From: Streptomyces canus
GTDB lineage: Bacteria; Actinomycetota; Actinomycetes; Streptomycetales; Streptomycetaceae
Assembly: GCF_001514145.1 (NCBI RefSeq)
Contig: NZ_KQ948665.1
Span: 124,001 to 188,000 of the forward strand
Direction: 5' to 3'
Length of the DNA: 64,000 nt
Positions within the stretch are counted from its first letter, which is position 1. Each line of letters opens with the position of its first letter. The notes beneath the pieces are model-generated. The model made no database searches. It was not told the DNA's origin and was given only the letters and a program-made list of their open reading frames with translations. Shown one piece after another: positions 16,983-25,842 of this stretch. Position numbers and translations under genes: made by a program.

Positions 16983-17026
16983 GACTGGACGGTAGGCAGG
17001 AATGCGCGGGTGCGGGCAGAGGGTTG

Positions 17027-17065
17027 GGCTCATGGAACGGGCGGATCCATGAGCCGCCCTCATGG
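17027..17065. promoter_or_regulatory. LysR-type operator palindrome
   Basis: GGCTCATGGA (17027-17036) and TCCATGAGCC (17046-17055) form a perfect 10-bp inverted repeat with a nine-base spacer, in the gap between the divergent oxidoreductase and LysR genes. A third partial half-site CCTCATGG follows at 17058-17065, close to the LysR start at 17076. Confidence 0.75.
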
Positions 17066-17075
17066 GGGGGCGGAC

Positions 17076-17972
17076 ATGAGCAGCGCTGTCGATCTCGCTC
17101 CGCAGGAGCTTCGTGTCCTGGTCGCGGTCGCCGAAGAAGGCGGCTTCTCGGCGGCGGCGGTCCGGCTGGGCACGACCCAGTCGGGCGTCTCGCACGCCGT
17201 GCGCGGCATCGAACGCAAGGTCGGCGTCGTGCTGTTCGAGCGGGGGCGGTTCGGTGCCCGGCCCACCCCGGCCGGTGCGCGGACGGTGGCGCACGCCCGC
17301 CGGGTGCTGCGGATGCTGGAGACCCTGGTCAGGGAGGCACGCGAGACACCTGGGGGCGAGATCGCCGGGCCGCTGCGCATCGCCGCGTTCCGCAGCGCGG
17401 CCCTGCACCTGCTGCCGCCCGTCCTGGAGCGGCTGTCCGCACGGCACCCGGGAATCGAGGCGACCGTCACCGTCGTACGGGAAATCGGTCCCGGAACGGC
17501 CGGGGAAGTGGCCGAAGGGCGGGCCGACCTCGGGATCGCCGGTCTCGGCACCAGCTCGCCGATCCCGCCGCAGCTCGTCGGGGACGTCCTCCTGGAGGAG
17601 CCGTACGCCCTCGTGCATCCGGCCGGGCATCCCGATCCGCGGTCGCTGCCGCTGGTCGACTGGAGGGAGAACTGCTCCTCGTACACCCGGCAGTGGTGGG
17701 CCGCGCAGGACTGGATCCCCGCCGCGACCGTCCGCGCCGAGGACGACGGGGCCGTGCTGTCGATGGTGGGCAGTGGGCTCGGTATGGCGATCATGCCCGC
17801 GCTCTCCCTCACCGCGGCCCCGCCCGGCACGGAGATCACCGACCTCGGACCCGGGCGGCCCACCCGTCGGGTCGGCTACGTCACCACCCCGGAGCTCGCC
17901 GCCACCGCGGCCGTCCGGGCGCTCGTGCGGGAGCTCAGGGCATCGGTGAAACCGCAGGTCAGTGGCGGGTGA
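17076..17972 (+). CDS. LysR family transcriptional regulator
   Basis: A 298-residue LysR-type regulator. The N-terminal winged helix-turn-helix covers about 8-66 (LRVLVAVAEEGGFSAAAVRL, then SQSGVSHAVRGIERKVG-like TTQSGVSHAVRGIE) and the LFERGRFGARPTPAG hinge. The C-terminal periplasmic-binding-protein-like effector domain follows (GPLRIAAFRSAALHLLPP, GSGLGMAIMPALS). ATG 17076 is preceded by a G-run that can serve as ribosome site. Divergence from the MDR oxidoreductase predicts control of that gene and of itself. Confidence 0.93.
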   Translation: MSSAVDLAPQELRVLVAVAEEGGFSAAAVRLGTTQSGVSHAVRGIERKVGVVLFERGRFGARPTPAGARTVAHARRVLRMLETLVREARETPGGEIAGPLRIAAFRSAALHLLPPVLERLSARHPGIEATVTVVREIGPGTAGEVAEGRADLGIAGLGTSSPIPPQLVGDVLLEEPYALVHPAGHPDPRSLPLVDWRENCSSYTRQWWAAQDWIPAATVRAEDDGAVLSMVGSGLGMAIMPALSLTAAPPGTEITDLGPGRPTRRVGYVTTPELAATAAVRALVRELRASVKPQVSGG

Positions 17973-18189
17973 TCCACTCCGCCGTCTCAGATAGTAGGAA
18001 GTCCGAGTAATTGTGGAGACAGACCGGCCGTCCTCGCTTAGCTTTGTAGGAGCCGAACGTCTCGCTCGATCAAGCGAATGGCGGTCGTGAGCCGGGCCCC
18101 ATGCAGGCAACCCCTGCGGTCCGCCGCTCCCCGCCCCCTCCGGCGTCTCGTTGTCCCCTTCCCTGGAAATTCGAAGGAGTCGATTTCTC

Positions 18190-18321
18190 ATGGCCGAGAC
18201 GACCGCCCGCCGTCGAGTCCGTCACACCTCCCGGACCAGCGAGTCCGACCGCAAGAACGCCGCCGCAGCCCTGCAGCGCGCCCTCGACCGCCGTGACAAC
18301 GGCGGCTCGACCGGTCACTGA
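18190..18321 (+). CDS. 43-residue basic small protein
   Basis: A short ORF with a good ribosome site (AAGGAG, 10 bases upstream) and Streptomyces-like codon bias. It starts MAETTARRRVRHTSRTSE and ends in DRRDNGGSTGH. Composition: strongly basic N-half, then an Ala-rich helix (NAAAALQRALDRR). No family is recognised; such peptides may bind nucleic acid or ribosomes, but this is speculation. The 217 bases upstream (17973-18189) hold no gene; an AT-richer patch with TTAGCTTTGTAGG near 18038-18051 suggests a promoter and thus a leader of roughly 130 bases. It is convergent with the phosphatase gene. Confidence 0.65.
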   Translation: MAETTARRRVRHTSRTSESDRKNAAAALQRALDRRDNGGSTGH

Positions 18322-18373
18322 CCGACCCCTCGAAGCCGGGAGCCGCACCCGAACGAGGTGTGGCGCGGGCCCG

Positions 18374-19930
18374 TCAGGCCCCGCGCCGCACCTCGAAGTG
18401 GTCGACGCGCTCCCCGTTCTGCGCGAGCGCCGACACCGTCAGCCGCGGCCGCGCCCCGCTCTCCGCCTCCACCGAGAGCAGCGAGAACCCGCGGTAGCGC
18501 ACCCGCGACCACTCCACCGTCTCCTTCCGGGGCTGCTCGGACTTCGTCCACTGGAAGGTCTCGACGGACTCGTGGTCGTGCACGCGCCCCTCGTAGCTCT
18601 CCTTCACGCCCGCCGGGAAGCCGTACAGATCCCGGCCGCCCCCGCCGGCCGTCACGTACACGATCCCGTCCCGCGTCGGATCCGTGGCGCCGCCGACCGG
18701 CACCGGCCGGCCCACCTCGCCGCCGCGGATCGCGTCCGTCCGCTCGTACACGTGGTTGTGCCCGTTGATCACCAGATCCACCTGGTGCCTCTCGAACACC
18801 GGCAGCCACTCGGCGCGCACCCCGCCGTCGGAGGCGTGCGAGGACGTCGAGTACGCGCAGTGGTGGAAGTAGACGACCACGAAATCGATCCCCTTGGCCG
18901 CGCGCAGCTCGGCCAGCTTCTTCTCCAGCCACTTCGTCTGCTTCCCGCCCGTGTAACCGAAGTTGGCCTGGATCTCGTACGACACGTCGTTCGCGTCCAG
19001 CGCCACGACGCCGACGTTGCCGTAGACGAACGAGTACACGCCCGGCGCCGAGCGCGGGTCGAAGCCGCTGTCCGGGAGGGACCAGCGGGCGAGCTGGCCG
19101 CCGTAGCCGTCGGGCGAGTACCAGGCCTCCATGTCGTGGTTGCCGGTCGTCACCATCCACGGCACGCTCCGCGCGACCTCCTCGTTCTGCTTGAGGAACA
19201 GATCCCAGAAGCCCGGGTCGTAGCCGTCCGACGTCAGGCCCCGACCGTTGCCGTCGGCGTAGCAGATGTCGCCGGCGTGGAGGTGGAAGGCGGGCTTCTG
19301 GCGCAGCAGGAGGTTGTCGTTGGCGGCCGCGGCGGTGCCGACGCCCTGGTCGCCGAAGGCGGTGAAGACGAACTTCCCGGGGCTCGCCGGGGCCGTACGG
19401 AAGCTGCTGATGGTCGAGCGGCGGCTCGCGTCCGCCGGGTCGAAGCCGTCGTGGCCGACGCCGTAGTAGTACGTCGTGCCGGGGCGCAGGCCGTCCAGGG
19501 CCGTGTGCAGGTAGTACTGGTCGAGGGCGAGACGTACGCCGGTCTGCCCCGGGGTGTGCAGGTCGCGGAGCTCCGCCTCGATCTTCCGGCTCAGGTCGTC
19601 GGGCTTCAGGCCGACGCGGACGTACGGCTTCTTCACCGCGAGCGGGACCTGCCACGAGATCCGCATCTGCGTCCTCGGGTCGGCACCGAAGGCGAGATGG
19701 CGGCCGAAGGGGGCGACGGCGGAGCCGTGCACCGAGGCCGTGGGGGAGGGGGCGGTGGCCGGGCTCGAAGGGCTGTGGCCCGCGCAGCCGGTCAGCAGGC
19801 CGCCCGCGACCGCGCCCGCCGTCACCAGCGTGCGGCGCCGGGACAGCTTCGTCCGCAGGTACTCGTGCTGCTCGGCCATGGTCATCCGGCGCGCGAGGTG
19901 GGGCGGAATGCCGAAGTCGGGGAGGTCCAT
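18374..19930 (-). CDS. Tat lipoprotein purple acid phosphatase
   Basis: Secreted metallophosphoesterase of 518 residues from ATG 19930. The N-terminal region has a twin-arginine signal (SRRRTLVTAGAVAGG) ending in a lipobox LLTGC, so a membrane-anchored, Tat-exported lipoprotein is predicted. A fibronectin-like N-terminal domain (RTQMRISWQVP) precedes the catalytic domain. All five purple acid phosphatase metal motifs are visible: FGDQG, GDICYADG, TGNHD, VVYFHHCAY and NGHNHVYER. The enzyme probably releases phosphate from organic esters outside the cell. The start lies 153 bases from divergent leuB. Confidence 0.92.
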   Translation of the reverse strand: MDLPDFGIPPHLARRMTMAEQHEYLRTKLSRRRTLVTAGAVAGGLLTGCAGHSPSSPATAPSPTASVHGSAVAPFGRHLAFGADPRTQMRISWQVPLAVKKPYVRVGLKPDDLSRKIEAELRDLHTPGQTGVRLALDQYYLHTALDGLRPGTTYYYGVGHDGFDPADASRRSTISSFRTAPASPGKFVFTAFGDQGVGTAAAANDNLLLRQKPAFHLHAGDICYADGNGRGLTSDGYDPGFWDLFLKQNEEVARSVPWMVTTGNHDMEAWYSPDGYGGQLARWSLPDSGFDPRSAPGVYSFVYGNVGVVALDANDVSYEIQANFGYTGGKQTKWLEKKLAELRAAKGIDFVVVYFHHCAYSTSSHASDGGVRAEWLPVFERHQVDLVINGHNHVYERTDAIRGGEVGRPVPVGGATDPTRDGIVYVTAGGGGRDLYGFPAGVKESYEGRVHDHESVETFQWTKSEQPRKETVEWSRVRYRGFSLLSVEAESGARPRLTVSALAQNGERVDHFEVRRGA

Positions 19931-20024
19931 GGCTGTGAACTTCCCAGCGGACACCGACAACCGCCACACCTCCAGGTGAACGTGAGCCGAAGGACTGACG
20001 CCGGCCCGTGCGGGCGCTCCCGTG

Positions 20025-20047
20025 GCATGTCCGTATCGCGGACACGC
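20025..20047. promoter_or_regulatory. Inverted repeat upstream of leuB
   Basis: GGCATGTCCG and CGGACACGCC pair at nine of ten positions around a TATCG spacer, in the 153-base gap between the divergent phosphatase gene and leuB, 37 bases before the leuB start. A candidate operator. Confidence 0.5.
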
Positions 20048-20083
20048 CATGTCATCCCATGGGACGAGGAGTAGGGTTCCCGC

Positions 20084-21127
20084 ATGTCTCGCAGCATCAA
20101 TCTCGCAGTGATTCCCGGTGACGGCATCGGCCAGGAGGTCGTGGCCGAAGGTCTGAAGGTCCTCTCCGCCGTCCTTCCGCAGGATGTGAAGCTGGAGACC
20201 AAGGACTTCGACTTCGGCGCCCGCCGCTACCACGCCACCGGTGAGACCCTCACCGACGCCGACCTCGACGCGCTGAAGAAGCACGACGCGATCCTGCTGG
20301 GCGCCATCGGCGACCCGTCGGTCCCCTCCGGCGTGCTGGAGCGCGGCTTCCTGCTCAAGCTCCGCTTCGCCTTCGACCACCACGTGAACCTGCGTCCGTC
20401 GAAGCTGCTCCCGGGTGTCGACACGCCCCTCAAGGGCGAGCCGGCCATCGACTTCGTCGTCGTCCGTGAGGGCACCGAGGGTCCGTACACCGGCAACGGC
20501 GGCACCATCCGCAAGGGCACCGAGCACGAGGTCGCCACCGAGGTCTCCGTGAACACGGCCTTCGGTGTCGAGCGCGTGGTCCGTGACGCCTTCGCCCGCG
20601 CCCAGGCCCGCCCCCGCAAGAAGCTCACGCTGGTCCACAAGAACAACGTGCTGACCTTCGCCGGGCACCTGTGGACGAACACCTTCAACAAGGTGGCCGA
20701 GGAGTTCCCCGAGGTCACCACCGACTACATCCATGTCGACGCGGCCACGATCTACCTGGTCACCGACCCGGCCCGGTTCGACGTGATCGTCACCGACAAC
20801 CTCTTCGGCGACATCATCACCGACCTCGCCGCGGCCGTCTCCGGCGGCATCGGCGTCGCGGCCTCCGGGAACATCAACCCGAGCGGCGAGTTCCCGTCCA
20901 TGTTCGAGCCCGTCCACGGCTCGGCCCCGGACATCGCCGGCCAGGGCAAGGCCGACCCCACCGCCACGGTCCTGTCCGTCGCCCTGCTCCTGCGCCACCT
21001 CGGCTTCGAGGCCGAGGCCGCTCGCATCGACGAGGCGGTCACCGCCGACCTCGCCGAGCGCACCGGCAAGCCCGCCCGCAGCACGTCGGAGATCGGCGAC
21101 GCGCTGGCCGTACGAGTAGCCGGCTGA
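20084..21127 (+). CDS. leuB: 3-isopropylmalate dehydrogenase
   Basis: NAD+-dependent oxidative decarboxylation of 3-isopropylmalate to 2-oxoisocaproate in leucine synthesis; the same enzyme acts on 3-methylmalate in the citramalate route to isoleucine. It has 347 residues. Motifs: NLAVIPGDGIGQEVV at the N-terminus, VREGTEGPYTGNGG, the catalytic lysine region KNNVLTFAGHLW, and the metal-binding FDVIVTDNLFGDIITDLAA followed by EPVHGSAPDIAG. The ribosome site is GAGGAG. It is transcribed alone and ends in a terminator. ilvE follows 255 bases on. Confidence 0.96.
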   Translation: MSRSINLAVIPGDGIGQEVVAEGLKVLSAVLPQDVKLETKDFDFGARRYHATGETLTDADLDALKKHDAILLGAIGDPSVPSGVLERGFLLKLRFAFDHHVNLRPSKLLPGVDTPLKGEPAIDFVVVREGTEGPYTGNGGTIRKGTEHEVATEVSVNTAFGVERVVRDAFARAQARPRKKLTLVHKNNVLTFAGHLWTNTFNKVAEEFPEVTTDYIHVDAATIYLVTDPARFDVIVTDNLFGDIITDLAAAVSGGIGVAASGNINPSGEFPSMFEPVHGSAPDIAGQGKADPTATVLSVALLLRHLGFEAEAARIDEAVTADLAERTGKPARSTSEIGDALAVRVAG

Positions 21128-21157
21128 CCCGGGCGCGTCACTCGAAAAACCATTCGA

Positions 21158-21190
21158 AGCCGCCGGGTCACTCGTACCCGGCGGCTTTCG
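21158..21190 (+). terminator. Terminator after leuB
   Basis: AGCCGCCGGGT (21158-21168) pairs perfectly with ACCCGGCGGCT (21176-21186) around a seven-base loop, then TTC. Confidence 0.85.
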
Positions 21191-21382
21191 CATGTCCCCC
21201 GCCGGGTGCCACCATCATCCCCTGGGTCGCATTTCACGCCGTTTCTTCCTCGGCCCCCCGCTTGCGATAATCGAACGCGGAGCCGCGGAGTGAGGGAATG
21301 CTCGGACGTCCTAGCACTGGTCACTGACAGTAAAAGGGCGTGAGCGCGGCCCGTCACTACAACCGGTGAAGGACAACCACTC

Positions 21383-22471
21383 ATGACGACGCCCACGATC
21401 GAGCTCAAGCCCTCGGCCTCGCCACTTTCCGACGCGGAGCGCGCGGCGATCCTGGCCCATCCCGGGTTCGGCCGCCACTTCACCGACCACATGGTGACGA
21501 TCAAGTGGACCGAGGGCCGCGGCTGGCACGACGCGCAGCTCGTCCCGTACGGCCCCATCTCCCTGGATCCCTCCACCCACGTCCTGCACTACGGGCAGGA
21601 GATCTTCGAGGGCCTGAAGGCCTACCGCCAGGCCGACGGCTCGGTCGCCGTGTTCCGGCCGGAGGCCAACGCCCGGCGCTTCCGCAACTCCGCCCGCCGG
21701 ATGGCGATGGCCGAGCTGCCGGAGGATCTGTTCATCGAGGCCCTCGACGCGCTGATCGGCCAGGACGCCGACTGGGTCCCGCCGCACGGCGGCGAGGAAT
21801 CCCTCTATCTGCGGCCCTTCATGTTCGCCACGGAGGCCGCGCTCGGCGTCCACCCGGCCAACGAGTACCTCTTCATGCTGATCGCCTCCCCGTCCGGGGC
21901 GTACTTCGCCGGCGGGGTCAAGCCGGTCACCATCTGGGTCTCCGAGGACTACGTGCGCGCGGTCCCCGGCGGCACCGGCGACGCCAAGACCGGCGGCAAC
22001 TACGCGGCCTCCCTCCTCCCGCAGGCCGAGGCCGCCGCGAACGGCTGCGACCAGGTCGTCTACCTCGACGCGGTGACCCGCACCAAGGTCGAGGAGTCCG
22101 GCTCCATGAACATCGCCTTCGTCTACGGCGACCGGATCGTCACGCCGTCGCTCACCGGCTCGATCCTCGAGGGCATCACCCGCGACTCGCTCCTCCAGGT
22201 CGCCCGCGACCTCGGGTACACCGCCGAGGAAGGTGTCGTCACCCTGGACCAGTGGCGCGCCGACGCCGCGTCCGGCGCCCTCACGGAGGTCTTCGCCTGC
22301 GGCACCGCCGCGGTCGTCACGCCGATCGGCCATGTCAAGACGAGGACGGACGCCTGGACCCACGGTGACGGCACGCCCGGCGAGGTCACCCTGAAGCTGC
22401 GCGAGGCGCTGCTCGGCATCCAGCGCGGTGTCAGGGAGGACAAGCACGGCTGGATGCACAAGCTGGGCTGA
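21383..22471 (+). CDS. ilvE: Branched-chain amino acid aminotransferase
   Basis: PLP enzyme that transfers the amino group between glutamate and the 2-oxo acids of valine, leucine and isoleucine: last step of synthesis and first of breakdown. It has 362 residues, class IV fold, larger BCAT type. Motifs: HYGQEIFEGLKAYR, YLRPFMFATEAALGV, the PLP lysine in GTGDAKTGGNYAASL near residue 200, and EESGSMNIAFVYGD. The start is ATG 21383 after GAAGGAC. The 196-base region upstream has no gene; a GATAAT-like patch at 21264-21270 could be a promoter element. It ends in a 14-bp terminator. Confidence 0.97.
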   Translation: MTTPTIELKPSASPLSDAERAAILAHPGFGRHFTDHMVTIKWTEGRGWHDAQLVPYGPISLDPSTHVLHYGQEIFEGLKAYRQADGSVAVFRPEANARRFRNSARRMAMAELPEDLFIEALDALIGQDADWVPPHGGEESLYLRPFMFATEAALGVHPANEYLFMLIASPSGAYFAGGVKPVTIWVSEDYVRAVPGGTGDAKTGGNYAASLLPQAEAAANGCDQVVYLDAVTRTKVEESGSMNIAFVYGDRIVTPSLTGSILEGITRDSLLQVARDLGYTAEEGVVTLDQWRADAASGALTEVFACGTAAVVTPIGHVKTRTDAWTHGDGTPGEVTLKLREALLGIQRGVREDKHGWMHKLG

Positions 22472-22488
22472 GCCAGCGGCCGTTCCAC

Positions 22489-22519
22489 GGGCCCGTCCGG
22501 ACGACGTCCGGGCGGGCCC
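22489..22519 (+). terminator. Terminator after ilvE
   Basis: A 14-bp stem (22489-22502 with 22506-22519) with one G-U pair and a three-base loop, 17 bases after the ilvE stop. Confidence 0.8.
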
Positions 22520-22694
22520 GTCGCGTGTTCCGGTCACCTCCTCCACTGCTTCGGCTCCGCGCGGACGCGTGACCTTCCGCCCGGGTTGTACGCAATAAGG
22601 CCGATTGACCCTGCGGTCGATGGTGCGTTTGCCTCGTAGGGAGCCCTCGGCGCGGGGCCGGGGGTATGCGTCAACGGGGATCACAGGGGGGAAC

Positions 22695-23720
22695 ATGTCC
22701 GGAGCCGCCGCATGTCTTTTAGGCGCGGCCTTGCTCGTCGCGTTCACCGGTACCACCGCATCCGCCGCACCGCACGTCGACCGTGTCAGCACCGCCGCCG
22801 ACGGAACCCAGGGCGACAGAGCCTCCAGTGCCGCGGTCACCACGCCGAACGGCCGCTTCGTGGCGTTCCGTTCGTCGGCGACCAACCTCGTGCCCGAGGG
22901 GATCACCCACCCGGGCACCTACTCCTACGTCCGTGACCTGAGAACCGGCGAGGTGACCAAGCTGGAGAACGCGCTCAGCACGCCACGGCTCAGCGCCGAC
23001 GGCCGCTGGGCCACGTACATCGACTGGGGCAGCCGTCACATCAACGTCTTCCTGACCGACCTGACCAACGGCACGAGAACCCGGGTCGGGGGCGACGCCC
23101 AGGACAGCGCGGGCTCCCCGGAGATCAGCGCGAACGGCCGCCACGTCGCCTACCAGTGGGCCGGACACCCGCAGTTCCCGACCCGTATCGTCCTCTACGA
23201 CCGGGTCGCCGGCACGACCGAGACCGTCAGCGCGGGCCCGGCCGACTCCACCCGGGACATGGACAACCCGTCCCTCAGCGGCGACGGCCGCCTCGTGGCC
23301 TACCAGGACAACGGCACCGGGGACGTGTGGGTCGCCGATCGCGTCACCGGTACGCAGACCGAGGTGGACGACGGCACCCGCTCGACCGTCGTGCAGCTGA
23401 GTGTCAACGGCCGTGTCCTCGTGATGGATTCGGCGGACGGCTCGTACGTACGCGATCTGCGCACGGACCGGGTCCGGCACTTCCCCGGCGTCCAGGTGCG
23501 GGCCGTCAGTCCCGACGGGCGCCGACTACTGCTCCAGGACGCGCAGTCGAACCTCTGGCTGCTGCACGGCGGACACCGCGAGCTCGTCGGAAACGGCGGT
23601 GCCGGCGACGGATCAATCTCCGACCGGGGCCGCTCGGTCGTCTACTCCACGGCGGGCGCGGACGTCGTCCCCGGTGACACCAATGGCGTGCACGACGTCT
23701 TCCAGTGGAGGTCCCGCTGA
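22695..23720 (+). CDS. Exported TolB-like beta-propeller protein 1
   Basis: Secreted protein of 341 residues, function unknown. The start is ATG 22695 after a G-run ribosome site (AGGGGGG). The signal peptide is MSGAAACLLGAALLVAFTG with cleavage expected near TASA-AP. The mature part consists of repeated PD40/TolB-type blades: 'S.dGR.vaf.S' units such as ISANGRHVAYQ, LSGDGRLVAYQD and VSPDGRRLLL. The C-terminus has PGDTNGVHDVFQWRSR. Codon 9 is TTA (22719-22721), very rare in Streptomyces and read only by the bldA tRNA, so translation should depend on development. Its stop overlaps the start of the next gene (TGATG). Confidence 0.85.
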   Translation: MSGAAACLLGAALLVAFTGTTASAAPHVDRVSTAADGTQGDRASSAAVTTPNGRFVAFRSSATNLVPEGITHPGTYSYVRDLRTGEVTKLENALSTPRLSADGRWATYIDWGSRHINVFLTDLTNGTRTRVGGDAQDSAGSPEISANGRHVAYQWAGHPQFPTRIVLYDRVAGTTETVSAGPADSTRDMDNPSLSGDGRLVAYQDNGTGDVWVADRVTGTQTEVDDGTRSTVVQLSVNGRVLVMDSADGSYVRDLRTDRVRHFPGVQVRAVSPDGRRLLLQDAQSNLWLLHGGHRELVGNGGAGDGSISDRGRSVVYSTAGADVVPGDTNGVHDVFQWRSR

Positions 23721-25786
23721 TGTCCCGTGCCTCAAGAGCCCTGCTGGGAGCGGCAGTTGTCCTCGTCCTGGCCGGTACCACCGCCCAGGCCCACGCCCAG
23801 TCCCAGGCGCAGTCCCGTCCCGGGAAGTCGCCCACCCAGCGCGTGAGCACCGCCGCCGACGGCAGCCAGGCCGACGGATCCTCGAGCGACGCCGCGATCA
23901 GTGCCGACGGCCGCCATGTCGCGTTCGTGTCCGTCGCGTCGAGCTTCGGCTGCGCGGACTTCACCCCGTGCCTGTTCGTGAAGGACGTGGCCGACGGCGG
24001 GGTCACGAAGATCGACCTCGGCAGCGGCTACACCTACGGCTCACCGACGCCGAGCGCCGACGGAAGCCGTATCGCCTTCTCCGCGGGCACCCGTCTCCTG
24101 GCCCCCTATCTGTACGACCGCGCCACCGGCCGCGCGGAGAAGCTGTGGCCGCAAGCTCCGCCCGGCTTCAACGAGTTGGGCCGCGTGCAGTCGATGAGCC
24201 CGGACGGCACGCACGTCGCGTACACCATCGGAAACCGCAACGGCCCGGAGAACACCCGGCTCCTGTACGTCCGCGACACGGCCACCGGCAACGACGAACT
24301 GGTCTCACCGGCCGAGGAGGGCCAGAAGGCCGGGGCCTCGGTGAGCGGCGACGGGAAGCGGGTCGCGTACGGCGTCCGCGTCGACAGCGACGAGGATCCC
24401 GTCGACGTCTACGTCAAGGACCGCAGGACGGGCGAGCGGACCCAGGTGGACACGGGCCTCGGAGCCGCCTACCTGGTCAGCATCACCGCGGACGGTCGGC
24501 GCGTCCTCCTCGACGCCGAGAGTGGCCTGTACATCCATGACCTGCGCACCGGCGAGTCGCGGCGGGTGGCCGACGGACGGCCGCTCTCGGCCACGGCCGA
24601 CGGCCGGTACGCCGTCGTCGCCGGCGAGGACGGCACCCGGGTGCGTGATCTGCGCACCGGTCTGCGCGGGGCCGCTCTGCCGCGGAGCGCCCAGGTGATG
24701 GACGGCGCGCTGGCCGCCAAGGGCCGTGCGGTGGTGTTCAGTTCGACGGCGTCCCACCTGGTGCCGGGCGACACCAACGCGGAGTCGGACGTGTTCGTCT
24801 TCTCCGGCGGGCTGCGCGGGAACCCGGCGCCGATGCCGTCCGTCACCGAGCGCATCAGCACGACCCGGGACGGGCAGCAGCGGGCCGGGGCGTCCTACGA
24901 CCCGGCGATGGGGCAGGACAAGGTCGTCTCCTTCACCTCGGAGGGCGATGTCTTCGTGAACACCCCCAGCGGCGTCTCGCAGGTCAACTCGGCCGGCCAG
25001 AAACCGTCGTCCGAGGGCACCCCCTGCTACAGCGGACGCGAGGTCGGCTATGTGGCCCCCTACGCCCCCGACGGCGGCCCGGGGGTCCACATCCGCAACC
25101 GCGCGGTCGGCAAGCTCACCAGCCTGGGTTCCTACCAGGGCGTCCGCTTCACCTGGATGGGACAGCCCGTGGTGGACCCCACCTGCCAGTGGCTCACCTA
25201 TGCGGCGACCCTGCCCGCAACCGACACCGACCCGGACCCGCAACCCCGCGTCTACCGCTTCAAGTTCAACGGCGGCGGCACCGACGTGGTCAGCGCGCCC
25301 ACGGGCGGAGCGGCGGGCAACCCGTCGGTGAACTACAACGCCCGGTACATCGCCTTCGAGCAGGGCGGCGACGTCTACGTCCGTGACCTGGACACCGGAG
25401 CCCTGGAGAAGGCCGCCGAGCACGCGTCGGCGCCCTCCCTCAGTGCGGACGGCCGCAAGGTCGCCTACCAGCGGGGCCGCGACTCCTACGCCCGTGATCT
25501 CGACACCGGCATCACGACCCGGGTCGGCGGCACCCAGCCCTCGCTCTCGGGAGACGGCACCCGGGTGGCGTACACCGCGGGCCGTTCCGTCCACCTGCTT
25601 GAACTAGGCACCGGAAAGCGCCAGTTGGTCAGCGTCGACCGCTGGGGCGGCCGCAACGACCTCCCGGCCGGACACCCCTCTGTCAACGCCGACGGCACGG
25701 TCGTCGCATTCGAGTCGGCGTCACCCGATCTGGTGGAGGGGGACACCAACGGGGTGGCGGACGTGTTCCTGAGGACAGTGCAATGA
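23720..25786 (+). CDS. Exported TolB-like beta-propeller protein 2
   Basis: Secreted paralogue of the preceding protein, 688 residues, about twice its length and probably two propellers. ATG 23720 overlaps the upstream TGA (TGATG), implying translational coupling. The signal peptide MSRASRALLGAAVVLVLAG is followed by a Gln/Ala-rich start of the mature protein. Blades repeat 'SADGR.VAF' (ISADGRHVAFVS, SADGSRIAFSAG, VSGDGKRVAYG, LSADGRKVAYQ), and the end of each half carries the DTN..sDVF motif (VPGDTNAESDVFVF at about 350; EGDTNGVADVFLRTVQ at the C-terminus). A cell-surface binding role is a guess. Confidence 0.83.
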   Translation: MSRASRALLGAAVVLVLAGTTAQAHAQSQAQSRPGKSPTQRVSTAADGSQADGSSSDAAISADGRHVAFVSVASSFGCADFTPCLFVKDVADGGVTKIDLGSGYTYGSPTPSADGSRIAFSAGTRLLAPYLYDRATGRAEKLWPQAPPGFNELGRVQSMSPDGTHVAYTIGNRNGPENTRLLYVRDTATGNDELVSPAEEGQKAGASVSGDGKRVAYGVRVDSDEDPVDVYVKDRRTGERTQVDTGLGAAYLVSITADGRRVLLDAESGLYIHDLRTGESRRVADGRPLSATADGRYAVVAGEDGTRVRDLRTGLRGAALPRSAQVMDGALAAKGRAVVFSSTASHLVPGDTNAESDVFVFSGGLRGNPAPMPSVTERISTTRDGQQRAGASYDPAMGQDKVVSFTSEGDVFVNTPSGVSQVNSAGQKPSSEGTPCYSGREVGYVAPYAPDGGPGVHIRNRAVGKLTSLGSYQGVRFTWMGQPVVDPTCQWLTYAATLPATDTDPDPQPRVYRFKFNGGGTDVVSAPTGGAAGNPSVNYNARYIAFEQGGDVYVRDLDTGALEKAAEHASAPSLSADGRKVAYQRGRDSYARDLDTGITTRVGGTQPSLSGDGTRVAYTAGRSVHLLELGTGKRQLVSVDRWGGRNDLPAGHPSVNADGTVVAFESASPDLVEGDTNGVADVFLRTVQ

Positions 25787-25809
25787 CGGACAGCGCAATG
25801 ACGGACAGC
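25780..25809 (+). repeat. 15-bp tandem duplication at a gene junction
   Basis: GCAATGACGGACAGC occurs twice in a row (25780-25794, 25795-25809), across the stop codon of propeller gene 2. Each copy contains an ATG in frame with propeller gene 3, so the duplication adds possible starts but the better ribosome site is further downstream. Confidence 0.85.
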
Positions 25810-25842
25810 GCAAGGCCAACGACCGATCACGGGGGAACAACC

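Noticed and set aside
21298..21327. Nine-codon ORF MLGRPSTGH upstream of ilvE as a leader peptide
   Set aside because: It has a single Leu and no Ile or Val, and no terminator follows before ilvE, so there is nothing to attenuate.
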